This document shows, piece after piece, positions 18,207 through 29,743 of a stretch of DNA of 64,000 nt; position 1 is the first letter of the stretch; the number at the start of each line of letters is the position of its first letter. The stretch spans positions 2,046,001-2,110,000 of the forward strand of contig NZ_BMCS01000001.1 in the NCBI RefSeq assembly GCF_014635305.1, in the 5' to 3' direction. The notes under the pieces are model-generated. The model was not told the origin of the DNA and ran no database searches. It saw only the letters and a program-made list of their open reading frames with translations. Position numbers and translations under genes: made by a program. Origin of the DNA: Williamsia phyllosphaerae (GTDB taxonomy: Bacteria > Actinomycetota > Actinomycetes > Mycobacteriales > Mycobacteriaceae).

Positions 18207-19070
18207 GTGATCCTTCGAGAACTGCTCGCGTCCCATGACGGCGTCATCACCCTCGGTCAGGCCGAGTCGGTGGGGTTGAACCGGTCAGCGGTGCAGCGCA
18301 GGGTCGCGGCAGGGGAGTGGCGGCGGGTGGGTCGAGGGGTCTACTTCGTGGCCGATCGCGAGGTCTCGACGCGCGCACGTCTGCGAGCTGCCTGCTGGTC
18401 GGTGGGTTCGCACGCTGCGCTGTCCGGTACGTCGGCCGCGTGGTGGCATCGGCTCGTCGACGAACCCCCGACGGTGGTCACGGTGACCGCCCGGCGCGGC
18501 CGTCACGGGGGTGCGGTCACGGCTGTGACGGTCGTCCACCGTGATCTGGACGTCGTGGATGTCGTCGAACGCTCGGATCTGCTGATGACCGGTGTCCCGC
18601 TCACCGTGCTCGACACCGCCGCGGTCACCGGGATGGGCGTCCTCGACTCGGCGTTGCTGCGCGGGCGGGTGTCTCTCGAGCAGCTGCTCGCCGCCCACGC
18701 TCGGTATCCGGGTCGTCGTGGTTCGAAGGTCACCGGTGACATGCTGCGCCGAGCACACTCGGGAGCGCGTTCAGAGGCGGAGCGACTCCTCGTAGGGTTG
18801 CTGCGACGCGCCGCGATCGGCGGGTGGGTCGCAAACCGGGAGGTCTGCGGCTTCCCCGTCGACATCGTCTTCGACACGGACAGGGTGCTGGTGGAGATCG
18901 ACGGAATGGCATTCCACTCGGACGCGCTTGCGTTCCAACACGATCGGACTCGACAGAACATCCTCGTCGCCAACGGCTGGACCATCCTGCGATTCACGTG
19001 GGCCGATCTCACCCAGCGTCCGCAGTACGTGGTGTCGCAGATCCGCTCCGCGCTCGCCCGCAATCGGTAG
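18207..19070 (+). CDS. AbiEi-like/DUF559 (Vsr-fold endonuclease-like) protein, intact
   Basis: A 287-residue protein. Residues 1-60 form an AbiEi-antitoxin-like winged helix (LGQAESVGLNRSAVQRRVAAGEWRRVGRGVY). The C-terminal third is a DUF559/MTES_1575 domain of the PD-(D/E)XK, Vsr-like fold, with FPVDIVFDTDRVLVEIDGMAFH, a QHDRTRQN helix and GWTILRFTWADL. Such genes are common in actinobacterial genomes and have no assigned role. It starts at GTG 18207; no AbiEii-type toxin gene is adjacent. It lies between two near-identical 48-bp imperfect palindromes, and its own stop codon is inside the second one. Two decayed relatives occur in this window (1323-2064 and 41555-42350). Confidence 0.75.
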   Translation: MILRELLASHDGVITLGQAESVGLNRSAVQRRVAAGEWRRVGRGVYFVADREVSTRARLRAACWSVGSHAALSGTSAAWWHRLVDEPPTVVTVTARRGRHGGAVTAVTVVHRDLDVVDVVERSDLLMTGVPLTVLDTAAVTGMGVLDSALLRGRVSLEQLLAAHARYPGRRGSKVTGDMLRRAHSGARSEAERLLVGLLRRAAIGGWVANREVCGFPVDIVFDTDRVLVEIDGMAFHSDALAFQHDRTRQNILVANGWTILRFTWADLTQRPQYVVSQIRSALARNR

Positions 19071-19106
19071 CAGTTCGTGTCGCCTACCGACACAAACTGC
19101 TACCGA
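19059..19106. repeat. Downstream near-palindromic direct repeat of the AbiEi/DUF559 cassette
   Basis: This is the second copy of the 48-bp repeat. The stem here extends to 20 bp (19063-19082 against 19088-19107) with the same single C.A/G.T mismatch (19076/19094). It holds the stop codon of the DUF559 gene and lies 14 bp from the convergent membrane-protein gene, so it may also act as a bidirectional terminator. Confidence 0.85.
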
Positions 19107-19120
19107 TCAATGCGCCAGCC

Positions 19121-20287
19121 TCATCCGATGAGCGTCGCGACCAATCCGGTGAGCACCACGGCCGCGGGACCGCGGGCCATCGCGAGCAGCAACAGCGGTT
19201 GGACGGCCCCACCCTGGCCGGTGACGTAGACGGGTGCGTCGAAGGGCAGATCGGGTCGGGTTGCGCGGCGTACGACCGCGACGGCCGACCCGATGGTGAC
19301 CACCACCAGCGCGACCGCGGACAGGTGCCAGGTGAGCGACGCGACACCGCACCACAGCAGGACCGCGACGACGGGGACGACGCTGTGCACCGCGGTGATC
19401 TCGACGCGCGAGCCGCCGAGCGCGCGACGCAGTGCGGGCTCCTCGGTGAGCCGGCGTAACCCGCCGGCCATGGCACACCCCGCTCGATAAGCCAGCACGG
19501 CAGCCACCGCGGGCGCGATCGAGGTCAGGTAGAGCGTCTGTGACATCGCGAGTCCGACGGCGACGACCACCGCGAACACGATGAGATCGCCGGGGCGGCG
19601 TCGTAGGCGGGTGAGATCGGCGCTCAGACAGGCGCGGGCACGCCCCAGCGGGAGGACGCGACTGCGGGACCGGGTGTTTCCGAGCTCCCACCGCACCACA
19701 CGAGCTGTGCTCAGCCATCCGAGATCCATCGTCACCACCGCCAGGCGTGCAGCCCCGATGAAGCCGTCGTCCGGAGCGACGACATCACGATGCAGTCGCT
19801 CCACCGACCGGCGGGCCCTACGGTCGGTGTGCTCGAAAAGAGCATCGCTGGAACGATGTTGACGCCAACTGGCCGCGGTCATCAGCGCTGCGGCGGACAC
19901 GAGGCCCGCACCGAGCAGCGCCGGTGCGCTCGACCAGTCCAGGATCGACGCCACCACCGCGACGGCGAGGCAACCCATGAGCGCGGACATCGAGGCGCGT
20001 AACCGCTGCGCACGCAGCACCGGCCCGCGATCGGCGGGGCCGGACAGGTGCCACACCGCCTGCGCACGCGAGAGCCGAATCGGCCCCCACCACCACAGCG
20101 CGGTGCCGACGATCAGCGTGCACGACGCGACGGTCCACCCGACGAGAACCGGGGTCGTCGAACCCAGCCCCGGTTCGACGCCCACGACACCGGACACGCG
20201 CTCGGGCTGCAGGAGATACCACCCCAGCCCGCCGACCACGGCAACCGTCATGACCACTCCGGGAAGGTTGTCGGTGTCGACCCTCAT
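19121..20287 (-). CDS. Membrane protein, probable permease partner of the ABC ATPase
   Basis: A 388-residue integral membrane protein with about eight hydrophobic segments (for example VVMTVAVVGGLGWYLL, ALMGCLAVAVVASIL, LIVFAVVVAVGLAMS, VVPVVAVLLWCGVAS) separated by a basic cytoplasmic loop rich in Arg. No transporter family motif was recognised. Its ATG overlaps the stop of the ABC ATPase gene (ATGA), so the two probably form one ABC transporter, with this as the membrane part. Whether it exports or imports, and what, cannot be read. It converges with the DUF559 gene. Confidence 0.6.
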   Translation of the reverse strand: MRVDTDNLPGVVMTVAVVGGLGWYLLQPERVSGVVGVEPGLGSTTPVLVGWTVASCTLIVGTALWWWGPIRLSRAQAVWHLSGPADRGPVLRAQRLRASMSALMGCLAVAVVASILDWSSAPALLGAGLVSAAALMTAASWRQHRSSDALFEHTDRRARRSVERLHRDVVAPDDGFIGAARLAVVTMDLGWLSTARVVRWELGNTRSRSRVLPLGRARACLSADLTRLRRRPGDLIVFAVVVAVGLAMSQTLYLTSIAPAVAAVLAYRAGCAMAGGLRRLTEEPALRRALGGSRVEITAVHSVVPVVAVLLWCGVASLTWHLSAVALVVVTIGSAVAVVRRATRPDLPFDAPVYVTGQGGAVQPLLLLAMARGPAAVVLTGLVATLIG

Positions 20288-20895
20288 CGCCCCACCGTCA
20301 CCGTCTGATCGGCGCCTCGCGACACGAGTTCGGGGCTGTGGGTCGCGAACACCACGGACCTGGCATCTGCGGTCGAACGGCGGATCCGTTGCGCGACCCA
20401 GTCACGTCCGGCCACATCGAGGCCGGCCTCGGGTTCGTCGATGACGACCAGGTCGGCGGGCCGAATCCACGCGGCGCACATCGAGAACCGCTGGCGTTGC
20501 CCGGTCGACAACGTATGTGGGAATCGGTCGGCCAGATCGCCGATCCCGGAACCGTCGAGAGCGACCGCGGCGATCTCGGTGTCGACATCGTGCGCGGCGG
20601 TGATGAGACGTAGGTGTTCGAGGACGGTCAGTTCGGCGAAGGTGGCGTCATCGCCGAGTTCGACCGAGACGGCCGCGCGGAACGCAGGATCGCTGTCGTC
20701 GGCGATGATCCCGCCGACTCGGATCTCCCCGGAATCGGGTCGGCGCAATCCGGCGATGGCTCGCAGCAGGGTGGACTTTCCCGAGCCGTTCGGGCCGACC
20801 ACGGCGAGGCACTCGCCGGGAGGGAGCTGCAACGTCAGGTCGGTGATGAGGTCGCTGTCGTCAGTGGACAGGCAGAGATGATCGATGGAGAGCAT
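20284..20895 (-). CDS. ABC transporter ATP-binding protein
   Basis: A 203-residue single nucleotide-binding domain. Walker A is VVGPNGSGKSTLLRAIAGL, the signature motif is TLSTGQRQRFS, Walker B is ADLVVIDEPEAGLDVAG and the switch histidine is in VVFATHSPEL. The signature has LSTGQ rather than LSGGQ. It is short, with no extra domain. It is translationally coupled to the membrane protein at 19121 and lies 65 bp downstream of the small membrane protein gene at 21332. The exporter-type CcmA-like pattern is the closest impression; the substrate is unknown. Confidence 0.88.
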   Translation of the reverse strand: MLSIDHLCLSTDDSDLITDLTLQLPPGECLAVVGPNGSGKSTLLRAIAGLRRPDSGEIRVGGIIADDSDPAFRAAVSVELGDDATFAELTVLEHLRLITAAHDVDTEIAAVALDGSGIGDLADRFPHTLSTGQRQRFSMCAAWIRPADLVVIDEPEAGLDVAGRDWVAQRIRRSTADARSVVFATHSPELVSRGADQTVTVGR

Positions 20896-20960
20896 GAGTG
20901 GACTTCCGGTGTGTGGCGGGCGGGGTCACGAAGAACCGCCTGCCGCAGCGAAAGCCGAGT

Positions 20961-21332
20961 TCAGGCGGTGGTCGGATCCCCGCCCGGTGCGCGCGGAAGC
21001 GACATCTGGAGCAGTGCGACGTCAAAGGCCCGTGGTTCGGACACCGAACATGCGACGACGCGCCATCTGTGGGCGACGTCGGGCGGGAGACCCTGCCGCG
21101 TAGGGGACACGCGATCGCGGACCCACCGCGTGAGGGCGGCACGGACGTGTGGGTGTGCGGCCACGGAGACGACGGCGACGCCGAGCGCGGCCGAGATCAC
21201 AGCCGCTCCGGCGTGGGGTGCCGCCGGCTCGGTGAGGCCGATCAGCGTGAGCCACCAGGCCGCGGTCAGCACGGCGGTCGCGATCGTCGAGGTCGCAGGC
21301 AGATGTGCGACCGACTGTGTTCTCGCCCTCAT
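20961..21332 (-). CDS. Small membrane protein of unknown function
   Basis: A 123-residue protein with two hydrophobic segments (TIATAVLTAAWWLTLIGL and AAVISAALGVAVVSVAAH) followed by a basic stretch (ALTRWVRDRVSPTRQGL) and a C-terminal soluble tail. ATG 21332 has a GGGAGG ribosome site. From its size and pattern it resembles the conserved small membrane protein Rv0680c, but this is only an impression. It is the first gene of a leftward group with the ABC ATPase and membrane protein, and is divergent from the thioesterase at 21385. Confidence 0.6.
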   Translation of the reverse strand: MRARTQSVAHLPATSTIATAVLTAAWWLTLIGLTEPAAPHAGAAVISAALGVAVVSVAAHPHVRAALTRWVRDRVSPTRQGLPPDVAHRWRVVACSVSEPRAFDVALLQMSLPRAPGGDPTTA

Positions 21333-21384
21333 TCGCCACCTCCCGGATCGCTGTTGACCGCCTGTTTGCGATAGGAGTTTAGCC

Positions 21385-22317
21385 ATGACATCGACCAGCC
21401 GGGTGATTGACGGCAACGCCTTGACCGCCTTCGGGGTCGGTGGACCCGCCGCGAGCGAGCCGACCGCGACGCTGCAGCAGCGGATGGGGCCTGCGGTCAC
21501 CGATCACCGGGGTCGCATCGAGCTCAGCGCCTACGCGGTTCTCGTCGACACCGTCGGTGGCGGCCCGTTCGTCGTCCGTACCGGGCCCGAGTTCGGCGTC
21601 GTCCAGGCGCGCCTGGCCTTCGCGACCACCGGCGACCGCGTGCCCGCACAGGGACTGCTCACCGCGACGGCCACGTTGCGCGACCGTCACGACATGTTCG
21701 GTCTGACCACCGTCGACGTGACCGGTCTGGCCGACGAGCTGTACGCCTCGGTGTTGGTCCGCAACGCCCGAACCGCGCGCACGTTCGACCCGGAGTTGCT
21801 CGCCCGCGGCCGCGACGCCTCCGACACCGGTGCCGGGGAGCGTGCGACCGTCCCGGACACCATGGGCACCGACACCGATCTGCCGCCCCGCATCGACCCC
21901 GCCCTGACGGGACGCCAGATCGTGGACGCGATCGTCGGGGAACGACTCTCGAGTGGGCCGCTGGCCGAGCTGCTGTCGTTGACGGCGCACGCCGGGGCCG
22001 ACGGGCCGACGGTCGTGTGTTCGCCGCAGTCGTGGATGGCCAACCCGCTGGGCACGATGCACGGCGGCGTGATCGCCGCGATCACCGCTCAGGCGTGCTC
22101 GCTCGCCGGTCAACAGCACACCGCCGCGGGCCAGAACTACACCATGATCGACTTCGCGGTGAACTTCTTCCGGTCGCCGCCGGTGGACGCGGGGGAGCTC
22201 GTCGTCACCACCCGCACCGAACGCGTCGGTCGGCGGCTCGGGTCGGTCTCGGCTGTGCTCGCCCAGGCCGACGGCACGTTGCTCGCCCGCGCCACCGCAG
22301 ACCTCACCTTCGGCTGA
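21385..22317 (+). CDS. Double-hotdog PaaI-type thioesterase
   Basis: A 310-residue protein with two hotdog halves. The C-terminal half carries the active-site-like segment [22 protein letters not shown] and [11 protein letters not shown]; the N-terminal half ([22 protein letters not shown]) is more diverged. It probably hydrolyses an acyl-CoA. ATG 21385 lies behind an AGGAG site. It precedes the acyl-CoA carboxylase operon by about 90 bp, and a palindromic operator at 22360 separates them, so it probably has its own promoter in the 52-bp gap shared with the divergent membrane protein gene. Confidence 0.78.
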   Translation: MTSTSRVIDGNALTAFGVGGPAASEPTATLQQRMGPAVTDHRGRIELSAYAVLVDTVGGGPFVVRTGPEFGVVQARLAFATTGDRVPAQGLLTATATLRDRHDMFGLTTVDVTGLADELYASVLVRNARTARTFDPELLARGRDASDTGAGERATVPDTMGTDTDLPPRIDPALTGRQIVDAIVGERLSSGPLAELLSLTAHAGADGPTVVCSPQSWMANPLGTMHGGVIAAITAQACSLAGQQHTAAGQNYTMIDFAVNFFRSPPVDAGELVVTTRTERVGRRLGSVSAVLAQADGTLLARATADLTFG

Positions 22318-22359
22318 TTCGAGCGGCATCGAAGAGAACCTGTGGGTGTGCTGTCAAAA

Positions 22360-22375
22360 CAAGCATGCGTGCTTG
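22360..22375. promoter_or_regulatory. Candidate TetR operator at the head of the atuA-fadE-acc operon
   Basis: CAAGCATGCGTGCTTG is a near-perfect 16-bp palindrome (one T.G step), 34 bp before ATG 22409. AAGCA..TGCTT half-sites are typical of TetR-family operators. The only regulator in the operon is the TetR at 31786. Confidence 0.55.
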
Positions 22376-22408
22376 CTTTTTATTGGCACACCTGTGACGC
22401 TGTGTGCC

Positions 22409-23212
22409 ATGACCGCTGTGGAGTCCCTGGTTGCCGACATGGTTGCCGAGGGGGAGTCGCTCGACGCCCTGGTCGCCGACCTCGACGACGACACCTGGCG
22501 CACACTCACGCCCGCGGTCGGCTGGACCATCGCCCACCAGATCGGGCACCTGTCCTGGACCGACCGGGTCGCCACCCTGTCCGCGGCCGACCCCGACGCG
22601 TTCGCCGACGTCCTCACCACGGGCGCCGCCGACCCCGCAGGCTTCGTCGACACCGCCGCCGAGCTCGCCGCCGCCGACGCTCCGGGCGACATCCTCGCCA
22701 CGTGGCGAACCAACCGTGCCGAGCTGGCGACCGCACTCGTTGCCGTCCCGTCCGGGACCAAACTGAGTTGGTTCGGCCCGCCGATGTCGGCGGCGTCGAT
22801 GGCCACCGCCCGCATCATGGAGCTCTGGGCCCACGGACTCGACGTCGCCGACACCCTCGGCGTCACCGTCGAGCCGACCTCCCGCATCCGCGCCGTCGCA
22901 CACATCGGTGTCCGCACCCGCGACTTCGCCTACATCGTCAACGGTGCCACCCCACCGACCGCCGAGTTCCGCGTCGAACTGACCGCACCCGACGGATCGC
23001 TGTGGACCTGGGGACCCGACGACGCCACCGACCGCGTGAGCGGACCGGCCGTCGACTTCTGCCGACTGGTGACGCAACGTCGCGCGCCCGCCGACCTCGA
23101 CCTGTCCGTGCGCGGCGACGACGCCGCGCAATGGATCCGCATCGCACAGTGTTTCGCCGGACCGCCCGGACCGGGCCGCGCGCCCCGATCGACCGAGATG
23201 AGTACCGCATGA
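22409..23212 (+). CDS. TIGR03084 family metal-binding protein (DinB/maleylpyruvate isomerase-like)
   Basis: A 267-residue DinB-superfamily protein. The N-terminal four-helix bundle supplies the metal-binding histidines: [14 protein letters not shown] and [10 protein letters not shown]. The C-terminal part ([23 protein letters not shown]) matches the TIGR03084 pattern as I recall it. Related proteins use mycothiol as cofactor. The reaction is unknown. It is the first gene of the AtuA/FadE/Acc operon, its stop overlapping the AtuA start (ATGA). The preceding AT-richer stretch with the palindrome at 22360 is the likely control region. Confidence 0.8.
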   Translation: MTAVESLVADMVAEGESLDALVADLDDDTWRTLTPAVGWTIAHQIGHLSWTDRVATLSAADPDAFADVLTTGAADPAGFVDTAAELAAADAPGDILATWRTNRAELATALVAVPSGTKLSWFGPPMSAASMATARIMELWAHGLDVADTLGVTVEPTSRIRAVAHIGVRTRDFAYIVNGATPPTAEFRVELTAPDGSLWTWGPDDATDRVSGPAVDFCRLVTQRRAPADLDLSVRGDDAAQWIRIAQCFAGPPGPGRAPRSTEMSTA

Positions 23213-24939
23213 CCACCGCTGTCCCCGTCGTACCCGGCACCGCTCCCTGCGTCCGCGTCGGCAACGCCTCCGGCTTCTACGGCGACCGCTTCTCCGCCAT
23301 GCGCGAGATGCTCGAGGGAGGCGATCTGGACTATCTCACCGGCGACTACCTCGCCGAGCTGACCATGCTCATCCTGGGCCGCGACCGACTCCGCGACCCC
23401 GCACGGGGATACGCGTCGACCTTCGTCCGCCAGATGCGCGAATGCCTGACCATCGCAGTCGAGCGCAAGGTCCGCATCGTCACCAATGCCGGTGGCCTGA
23501 ACCCGAAGGGATTGGCGGACAAGCTCACCGAGCTGGCCGCCGAGCTCGGCGTCGAGGTCTCCATCGCCTACGTCGACGGTGACGACCTCATCTCCCGCGC
23601 ACCCGAGCTCGGACTCGGCGAGCCGCTGACCGCGAACGCCTACCTCGGCGCGTTCGGCATCAAGGCCGCCCTCGACGCCGGCGCGGACGTCGTCGTCACC
23701 GGCCGGATCACCGACGCCTCACTCGCCGTCGGCCCCGCCGCACACCACTTCGACTGGCAGCCCGAGGATCTCGACCAGCTCGCCGGAGCCGTGGTCGCCG
23801 GCCACGTCATCGAGTGCGGCACCCAGGCCACCGGCGGCAACTATGCGTTCTTCACCGAGATCGGTGACCTGTCCCGCCCGGGGTTCCCCATCGCGGAGAT
23901 CGCGGCCGACGGCAGCTCGGTCATCACCAAGCACCGCGCGACCGGCGGCGCCGTCACGGTGGGCACGGTCACCGCGCAACTGCTCTACGAGATCACCGGT
24001 CCCCGCTACCTCGGACCCGACGTCACCACGCGCCTCGACACCGTCGAGTTGTCGCAGCAGGGCACCGACCGCGTGCTGATCAGTGGTGTGCGCGGTGAGA
24101 TCCCGCCGGAGTCGGTCAAGGTCTCGCTCAACACCCTCGCCGGGTTCCGCAACGAGGTCACGATGATCCTCACCGGCCTCGACGTCGAGGAGAAGGCCCG
24201 CCTGGTCACCGAGCAGTTCGAGTCCTCGCTGGCGACCAAGCCCGAACAACTCACCTGGGAGCTCTCACGCACCGACCGCGCCGACGGGGCCACCGAGGCC
24301 CAGTCCTCGGCACTGTTGCGCTGCGTCGGCAAGAGCCGCGACGCCGACACCGTCGGTCGTGAGTTCTCCTCGGCCGCCGTGGAGTTGGCGCTGGCCAGCT
24401 ACCCCGGATTCAGCATGACGGCACCTCCGGGCAAGGGCAGTCCGTACGGGGTGTTCGAGCCGGGGTACGTCGCCGCCGACACCGTCGAGCACCGCGTGAC
24501 CCTGCCCGACGGCACGGTCACCCAGATCCCTCCGAGCCCGGTCCGCGGACCGCTCGCGCCCCTTCTCGACGAGGCACCGCGCCCGGCGCGCGACTGGGGC
24601 CCCACCAGCCCGGCACCGCTCGGCCTGATCGCCGGTGCACGCAGCGGCGACAAGGGCGGCAGCGCCAACATCGGTGTGTGGGTTCGGGATCCGGAGCATT
24701 TCGAATGGCTCGACGAGATCCTCACCGTCGACCTGCTCGCGCAGCTGCTGCCCGAGACCGCCGACCTCACCGTCACGCGTCATCGTTTCCCCAATCTGCT
24801 GGCGGTCAACTTCGTGATCGAGGCCATCCTCGGCCGCGGCGTGGCCGACAACGTCCGCTTCGACCCGCAGGGCAAGGGTCTCGGCGAATGGCTACGCGCC
24901 CGCGTGGTCGACATCCCCGATCGATTCGAGGTCATCTGA
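23209..24939 (+). CDS. AtuA-like protein (DUF1446, acyclic terpene utilisation)
   Basis: A 576-residue DUF1446 protein, counterpart of Rv0976c. Recognisable family segments are [66 protein letters not shown] and the C-terminal [18 protein letters not shown]. AtuA is required for citronellol/geraniol use in Pseudomonas, but its reaction is not known. Here it sits in an operon with a two-subunit biotin carboxylase, two acyl-CoA dehydrogenases and an enoyl-CoA hydratase, the enzyme set expected for branched or isoprenoid acyl-CoA breakdown. ATG 23209 overlaps the previous stop. Confidence 0.87.
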   Translation: MTTAVPVVPGTAPCVRVGNASGFYGDRFSAMREMLEGGDLDYLTGDYLAELTMLILGRDRLRDPARGYASTFVRQMRECLTIAVERKVRIVTNAGGLNPKGLADKLTELAAELGVEVSIAYVDGDDLISRAPELGLGEPLTANAYLGAFGIKAALDAGADVVVTGRITDASLAVGPAAHHFDWQPEDLDQLAGAVVAGHVIECGTQATGGNYAFFTEIGDLSRPGFPIAEIAADGSSVITKHRATGGAVTVGTVTAQLLYEITGPRYLGPDVTTRLDTVELSQQGTDRVLISGVRGEIPPESVKVSLNTLAGFRNEVTMILTGLDVEEKARLVTEQFESSLATKPEQLTWELSRTDRADGATEAQSSALLRCVGKSRDADTVGREFSSAAVELALASYPGFSMTAPPGKGSPYGVFEPGYVAADTVEHRVTLPDGTVTQIPPSPVRGPLAPLLDEAPRPARDWGPTSPAPLGLIAGARSGDKGGSANIGVWVRDPEHFEWLDEILTVDLLAQLLPETADLTVTRHRFPNLLAVNFVIEAILGRGVADNVRFDPQGKGLGEWLRARVVDIPDRFEVI

Positions 24940-26096
24940 ATGAGTCTTGCCACACCCGCGTGGAACACCCCGGAGCGGCGCGAACTGCGCAGCACGGTCA
25001 GTGGATTCGTCGAGCGGCACATCCTGCCGCATCAGGCGGAGTGGGAGCGTGAAGGACTCATCCCGCGCGAACTGCATCGAGAGGCCTCCAAGCTGGGCCT
25101 GCTCGGACTCGGATTCCCCGAGGCGGTGGGGGGATCCGGCGGCGACCTGATCGACGCCACCATCGCAGGCGAGGTGCTGCACGAACGTGGTGCCGCCGGT
25201 GGAATCTACGCATCGCTGTTCACCCACGGCATCGCCCTGCCACACCTCGTGGCCGCGGGCGACGCCGACCAGATCGACCGGTGGGTGCGTCCCACGCTCG
25301 CGGGCGAGAAGATCGGCAGCCTGGCGATCACCGAGCCCGGCGGCGGCAGCGACGTCGGCCACCTCACGACGTCGGCGGTCCGCGACGGCGCCCACTACGT
25401 CGTCAACGGGGCCAAGACCTACATCACCTCCGCGGTCCGGGCCGACTTCATCGTCACCGCCGTACGGACCGGCGGACCGGGTGCCGGTGGGGTGTCCCTG
25501 CTCGTCGTGGACACCGACACCCCGGGCTTCTCGGTCAGTCGTAAACTCGACAAGATGGGCTGGCGCTGTTCGGACACCGCGGAACTGAGCTTCGTCGACG
25601 CTCGCGTGCCGGTCGGCAACCTCGTCGGCGCCGAGAACACCGGCTTCGCACAGATCGCGGCCGGCTTCGTCACCGAGCGCGCCGGTCTCGCCACCCAGGC
25701 CTACGCCAGCGCGCAACGCTGCCTCGACCTCACCCTCGAGTGGGTGCGCACCCGGGAGACCTTCGGCAAGCCGCTCATCGCCCGGCAGTCCGTGCAGGAC
25801 AGCGTGACCGAGATGGCTCGCCGCATCGATGTCGCACGGACGTACACCCGTGCCGTCGTCGACCGGAAGGTCTCCAGCTCCGACGACCTCATCGCCGAGG
25901 TCTGCTTCGCCAAGAACACCTCCGTCGAGGCAGGTGAGTGGGTCGCGAACAAGGCCGTGCAGCTGTTCGGCGGGCTGGGCTACATGGCCGAGTCGGAGAT
26001 CGAACGCCAGTACCGCGACATGCGCATCCTGGGCATCGGCGGCGGCACCACCGAGATCCTCACCGGTCTGGCGGCAAAACGCCTGGGGTATCAGGC

Positions 26097-26100
<4 letters not shown>
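24940..26100 (+). CDS. Acyl-CoA dehydrogenase, FadE13-like
   Basis: A 386-residue FAD-dependent acyl-CoA dehydrogenase. Motifs: LAITEPGGGSDVG in the FAD-binding region, ETFGKPLIARQSVQD, and the C-terminal YRDMRILGIGGGTTEILTGLAAKRLGY. It introduces the alpha,beta double bond into an acyl-CoA, passing electrons to ETF. It starts directly after the AtuA stop (TGAATG). In M. tuberculosis the same position holds fadE13 (Rv0975c). Branched short-chain substrates such as isovaleryl-CoA or citronellyl-CoA fit the context but are not proven. Confidence 0.88.
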
Positions 26101-27691
<1,591 letters not shown>

Positions 27692-27695
<4 letters not shown>

Positions 27696-29743
27696 ACAAC
27701 ACTGTGAGCAACAACGATTCGTCGATCACCTCGGTCCTCGTCGCCAACCGCGGCGAGATCGCCCGACGCGTGTTCGCGACCTGTGAGCGGATGGGTCTGT
27801 CCACCGTCGCGGTCTTCTCCGACCCCGACGCGCACGCCCCCCACGTCGCGGCGGCCGACCGCGCGGTCCGGCTCCCCGGCGAGACGTCGGCTGCGACCTA
27901 CCTCGACGCCGACGCCATCATCGCCGCCGCGAAGTCAGCCGGCGCCGACGCGATCCACCCCGGATACGGATTCCTCTCCGAGAACGCCGCTTTCGCGCAG
28001 TCGGTGATCGACGCCGGCATCGCGTGGATCGGTCCGCCGCCGTCGTCGATCACCTCGATGGGGTCGAAGGTCAACGCCAAGGCGATCATGTCCGGCTCGG
28101 GCGTGCCGATTCTCGGCGACCTCGACCCGGCCACCCTGACCGCCTCCGACCTGCCGGTGCTCATCAAGGCTTCGGCCGGTGGTGGCGGACGCGGCATGCG
28201 CATCGTCCGCGACATCGCCGACCTCGCGGGCGAGGTCACGGCCGCGGCCCGCGAGGCCGAGTCCGCCTTCGGTGACCCGACGGTGTTCTGCGAGCCGTAT
28301 GTCGAACGCGGACACCACATCGAGGTGCAGGTGCTCGCCGATCGGCACGGCCGTGTGTGGACGGTGGGGGAGCGGGAATGCTCCATTCAGCGACGGCACC
28401 AGAAGATCATCGAGGAGGCACCCGCACCGCTCGTCGAGCGCATCGGTGGTGACTTCCGCGACCGCCTTTTCGACGCGGCGCGCACGGCGACGTCGGCCAT
28501 CGGCTACGTCGGCGCGGGCACGGTGGAGTTCCTCGCCGACGGCTCCGGTCGCTTCTACTTCCTGGAGATGAACACCCGTCTGCAGGTGGAACATCCGGTC
28601 ACCGAGGCCACCACGGGGCTCGACCTCGTCGAGTGGCAGATCCGGGTCGCCGACGGCGAACCGCTCGGTGAGACCCCGCCGCCGATCACCGGCCACTCCA
28701 TCGAGGCCCGGCTCTACGCCGAGGACCCGGCCGCCAACTGGTCCCCGCAGTCGGGCACGGTCTTCGACATCGACCTACCCGCCGACGTGACGTTCGACCG
28801 ACTCGACCGACCGGGGATCCGCGTCGACTCCGGGATCGAGGCGGGCAGCGAGATCTCGGTGTTCTACGACCCGATGCTCGCCAAGGTCATCAGCTGGGCA
28901 CCGGACCGCACCCGCGCCGCGGCCATGCTCGCCGGCGCGCTGGCGCGGGCGACGGTCCACGGACCCGGCACCAACCGCGACCTGCTCGTCACCATTTTGC
29001 GGCACAGCGTGTTCCGCTCCGGTGACACCGACACCGGGTTCATCGACGAGATCGGGTTGCCGGTGCTGTCGCGGCCGCTCGCCGACGCATCCGAGGTCCG
29101 ACTCGCCGCGGTCGCCGCGGCGGCATCCGGTGCCGCGACCAACCGCGAGCGCGCATCGGTGCAGCGCGGGATCCCGTCGGGATGGCGGAACCTGCACTCG
29201 CAGTACCAGACCTCGCGGTTCGTGCCGGACGGGTCCGATCCGGTCGCCGATGCCGACACCGCGATCTCGGTGCGTTACCGGGCCGGTCGTGACTCCGTCG
29301 AGCTGCCCGACGATCCGTCGGTGTCGCTGGTGGACGCGTCGTCGACGTCGGTGACCCTCGAGGTGGACGGCGTCCGCAGACGGTTCGCCGTCGCCCGCCA
29401 CGTCGACGCACAGAGCCGGGCGGTGACCTACGTCGACTCCGACACGACGTCGGTGACCCTGCGCGACGTGCCGCGCTTCATCGATCCGTCCGCCGTCGGC
29501 AAGCCCGGGTCGTTGCTCGCGCCCATGCCGGGGTCGGTGATCCGCATCGCGGTCGAGATCGGCGATGCGGTGACGCAGGGCCAGCCGCTGTTGTGGCTGG
29601 AGGCGATGAAAATGGAACACACGGTGCACGCACCCGCCGACGGGGTGGTGGCCGAACTGGCCGTCGTGGCCGGACAACAACTCGCGGTGGGCGATGTGCT
29701 CGCCGTCATCAGCAGTGACAGCACGACCGAGGAGACGACATGA
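27692..29743 (+). CDS. accA2: Acyl-CoA carboxylase biotin-carrier (alpha) subunit, AccA2-like
   Basis: A 683-residue biotin carboxylase/BCCP fusion. The biotin carboxylase domain begins at VLVANRGEIARRVFATCERMG, with the ATP-grasp loop IKASAGGGGRGMRIV and the EMNTRLQVEHPVTE signature. The C-terminal biotinyl domain has the EAMKMEH biotinylation motif (Lys modified). It carboxylates its own biotin using ATP and bicarbonate and hands it to AccD2. GTG 27692 overlaps the accD2 stop; a GTG four codons later is also possible. Counterpart of Rv0973c. Its stop overlaps the next FadE start. Confidence 0.9.

Noticed and set aside
18207..19070. Type IV toxin-antitoxin pair
   Set aside because: Only the AbiEi-like N-terminal domain is present, fused to DUF559; there is no AbiEii nucleotidyltransferase toxin gene next to any of the three copies.
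18116..19106. Inverted repeats of an insertion sequence
   Set aside because: The two segments are direct copies of a palindrome, not outward inverted ends, and the gene between has no transposase motif or target-site duplication that can be defined.
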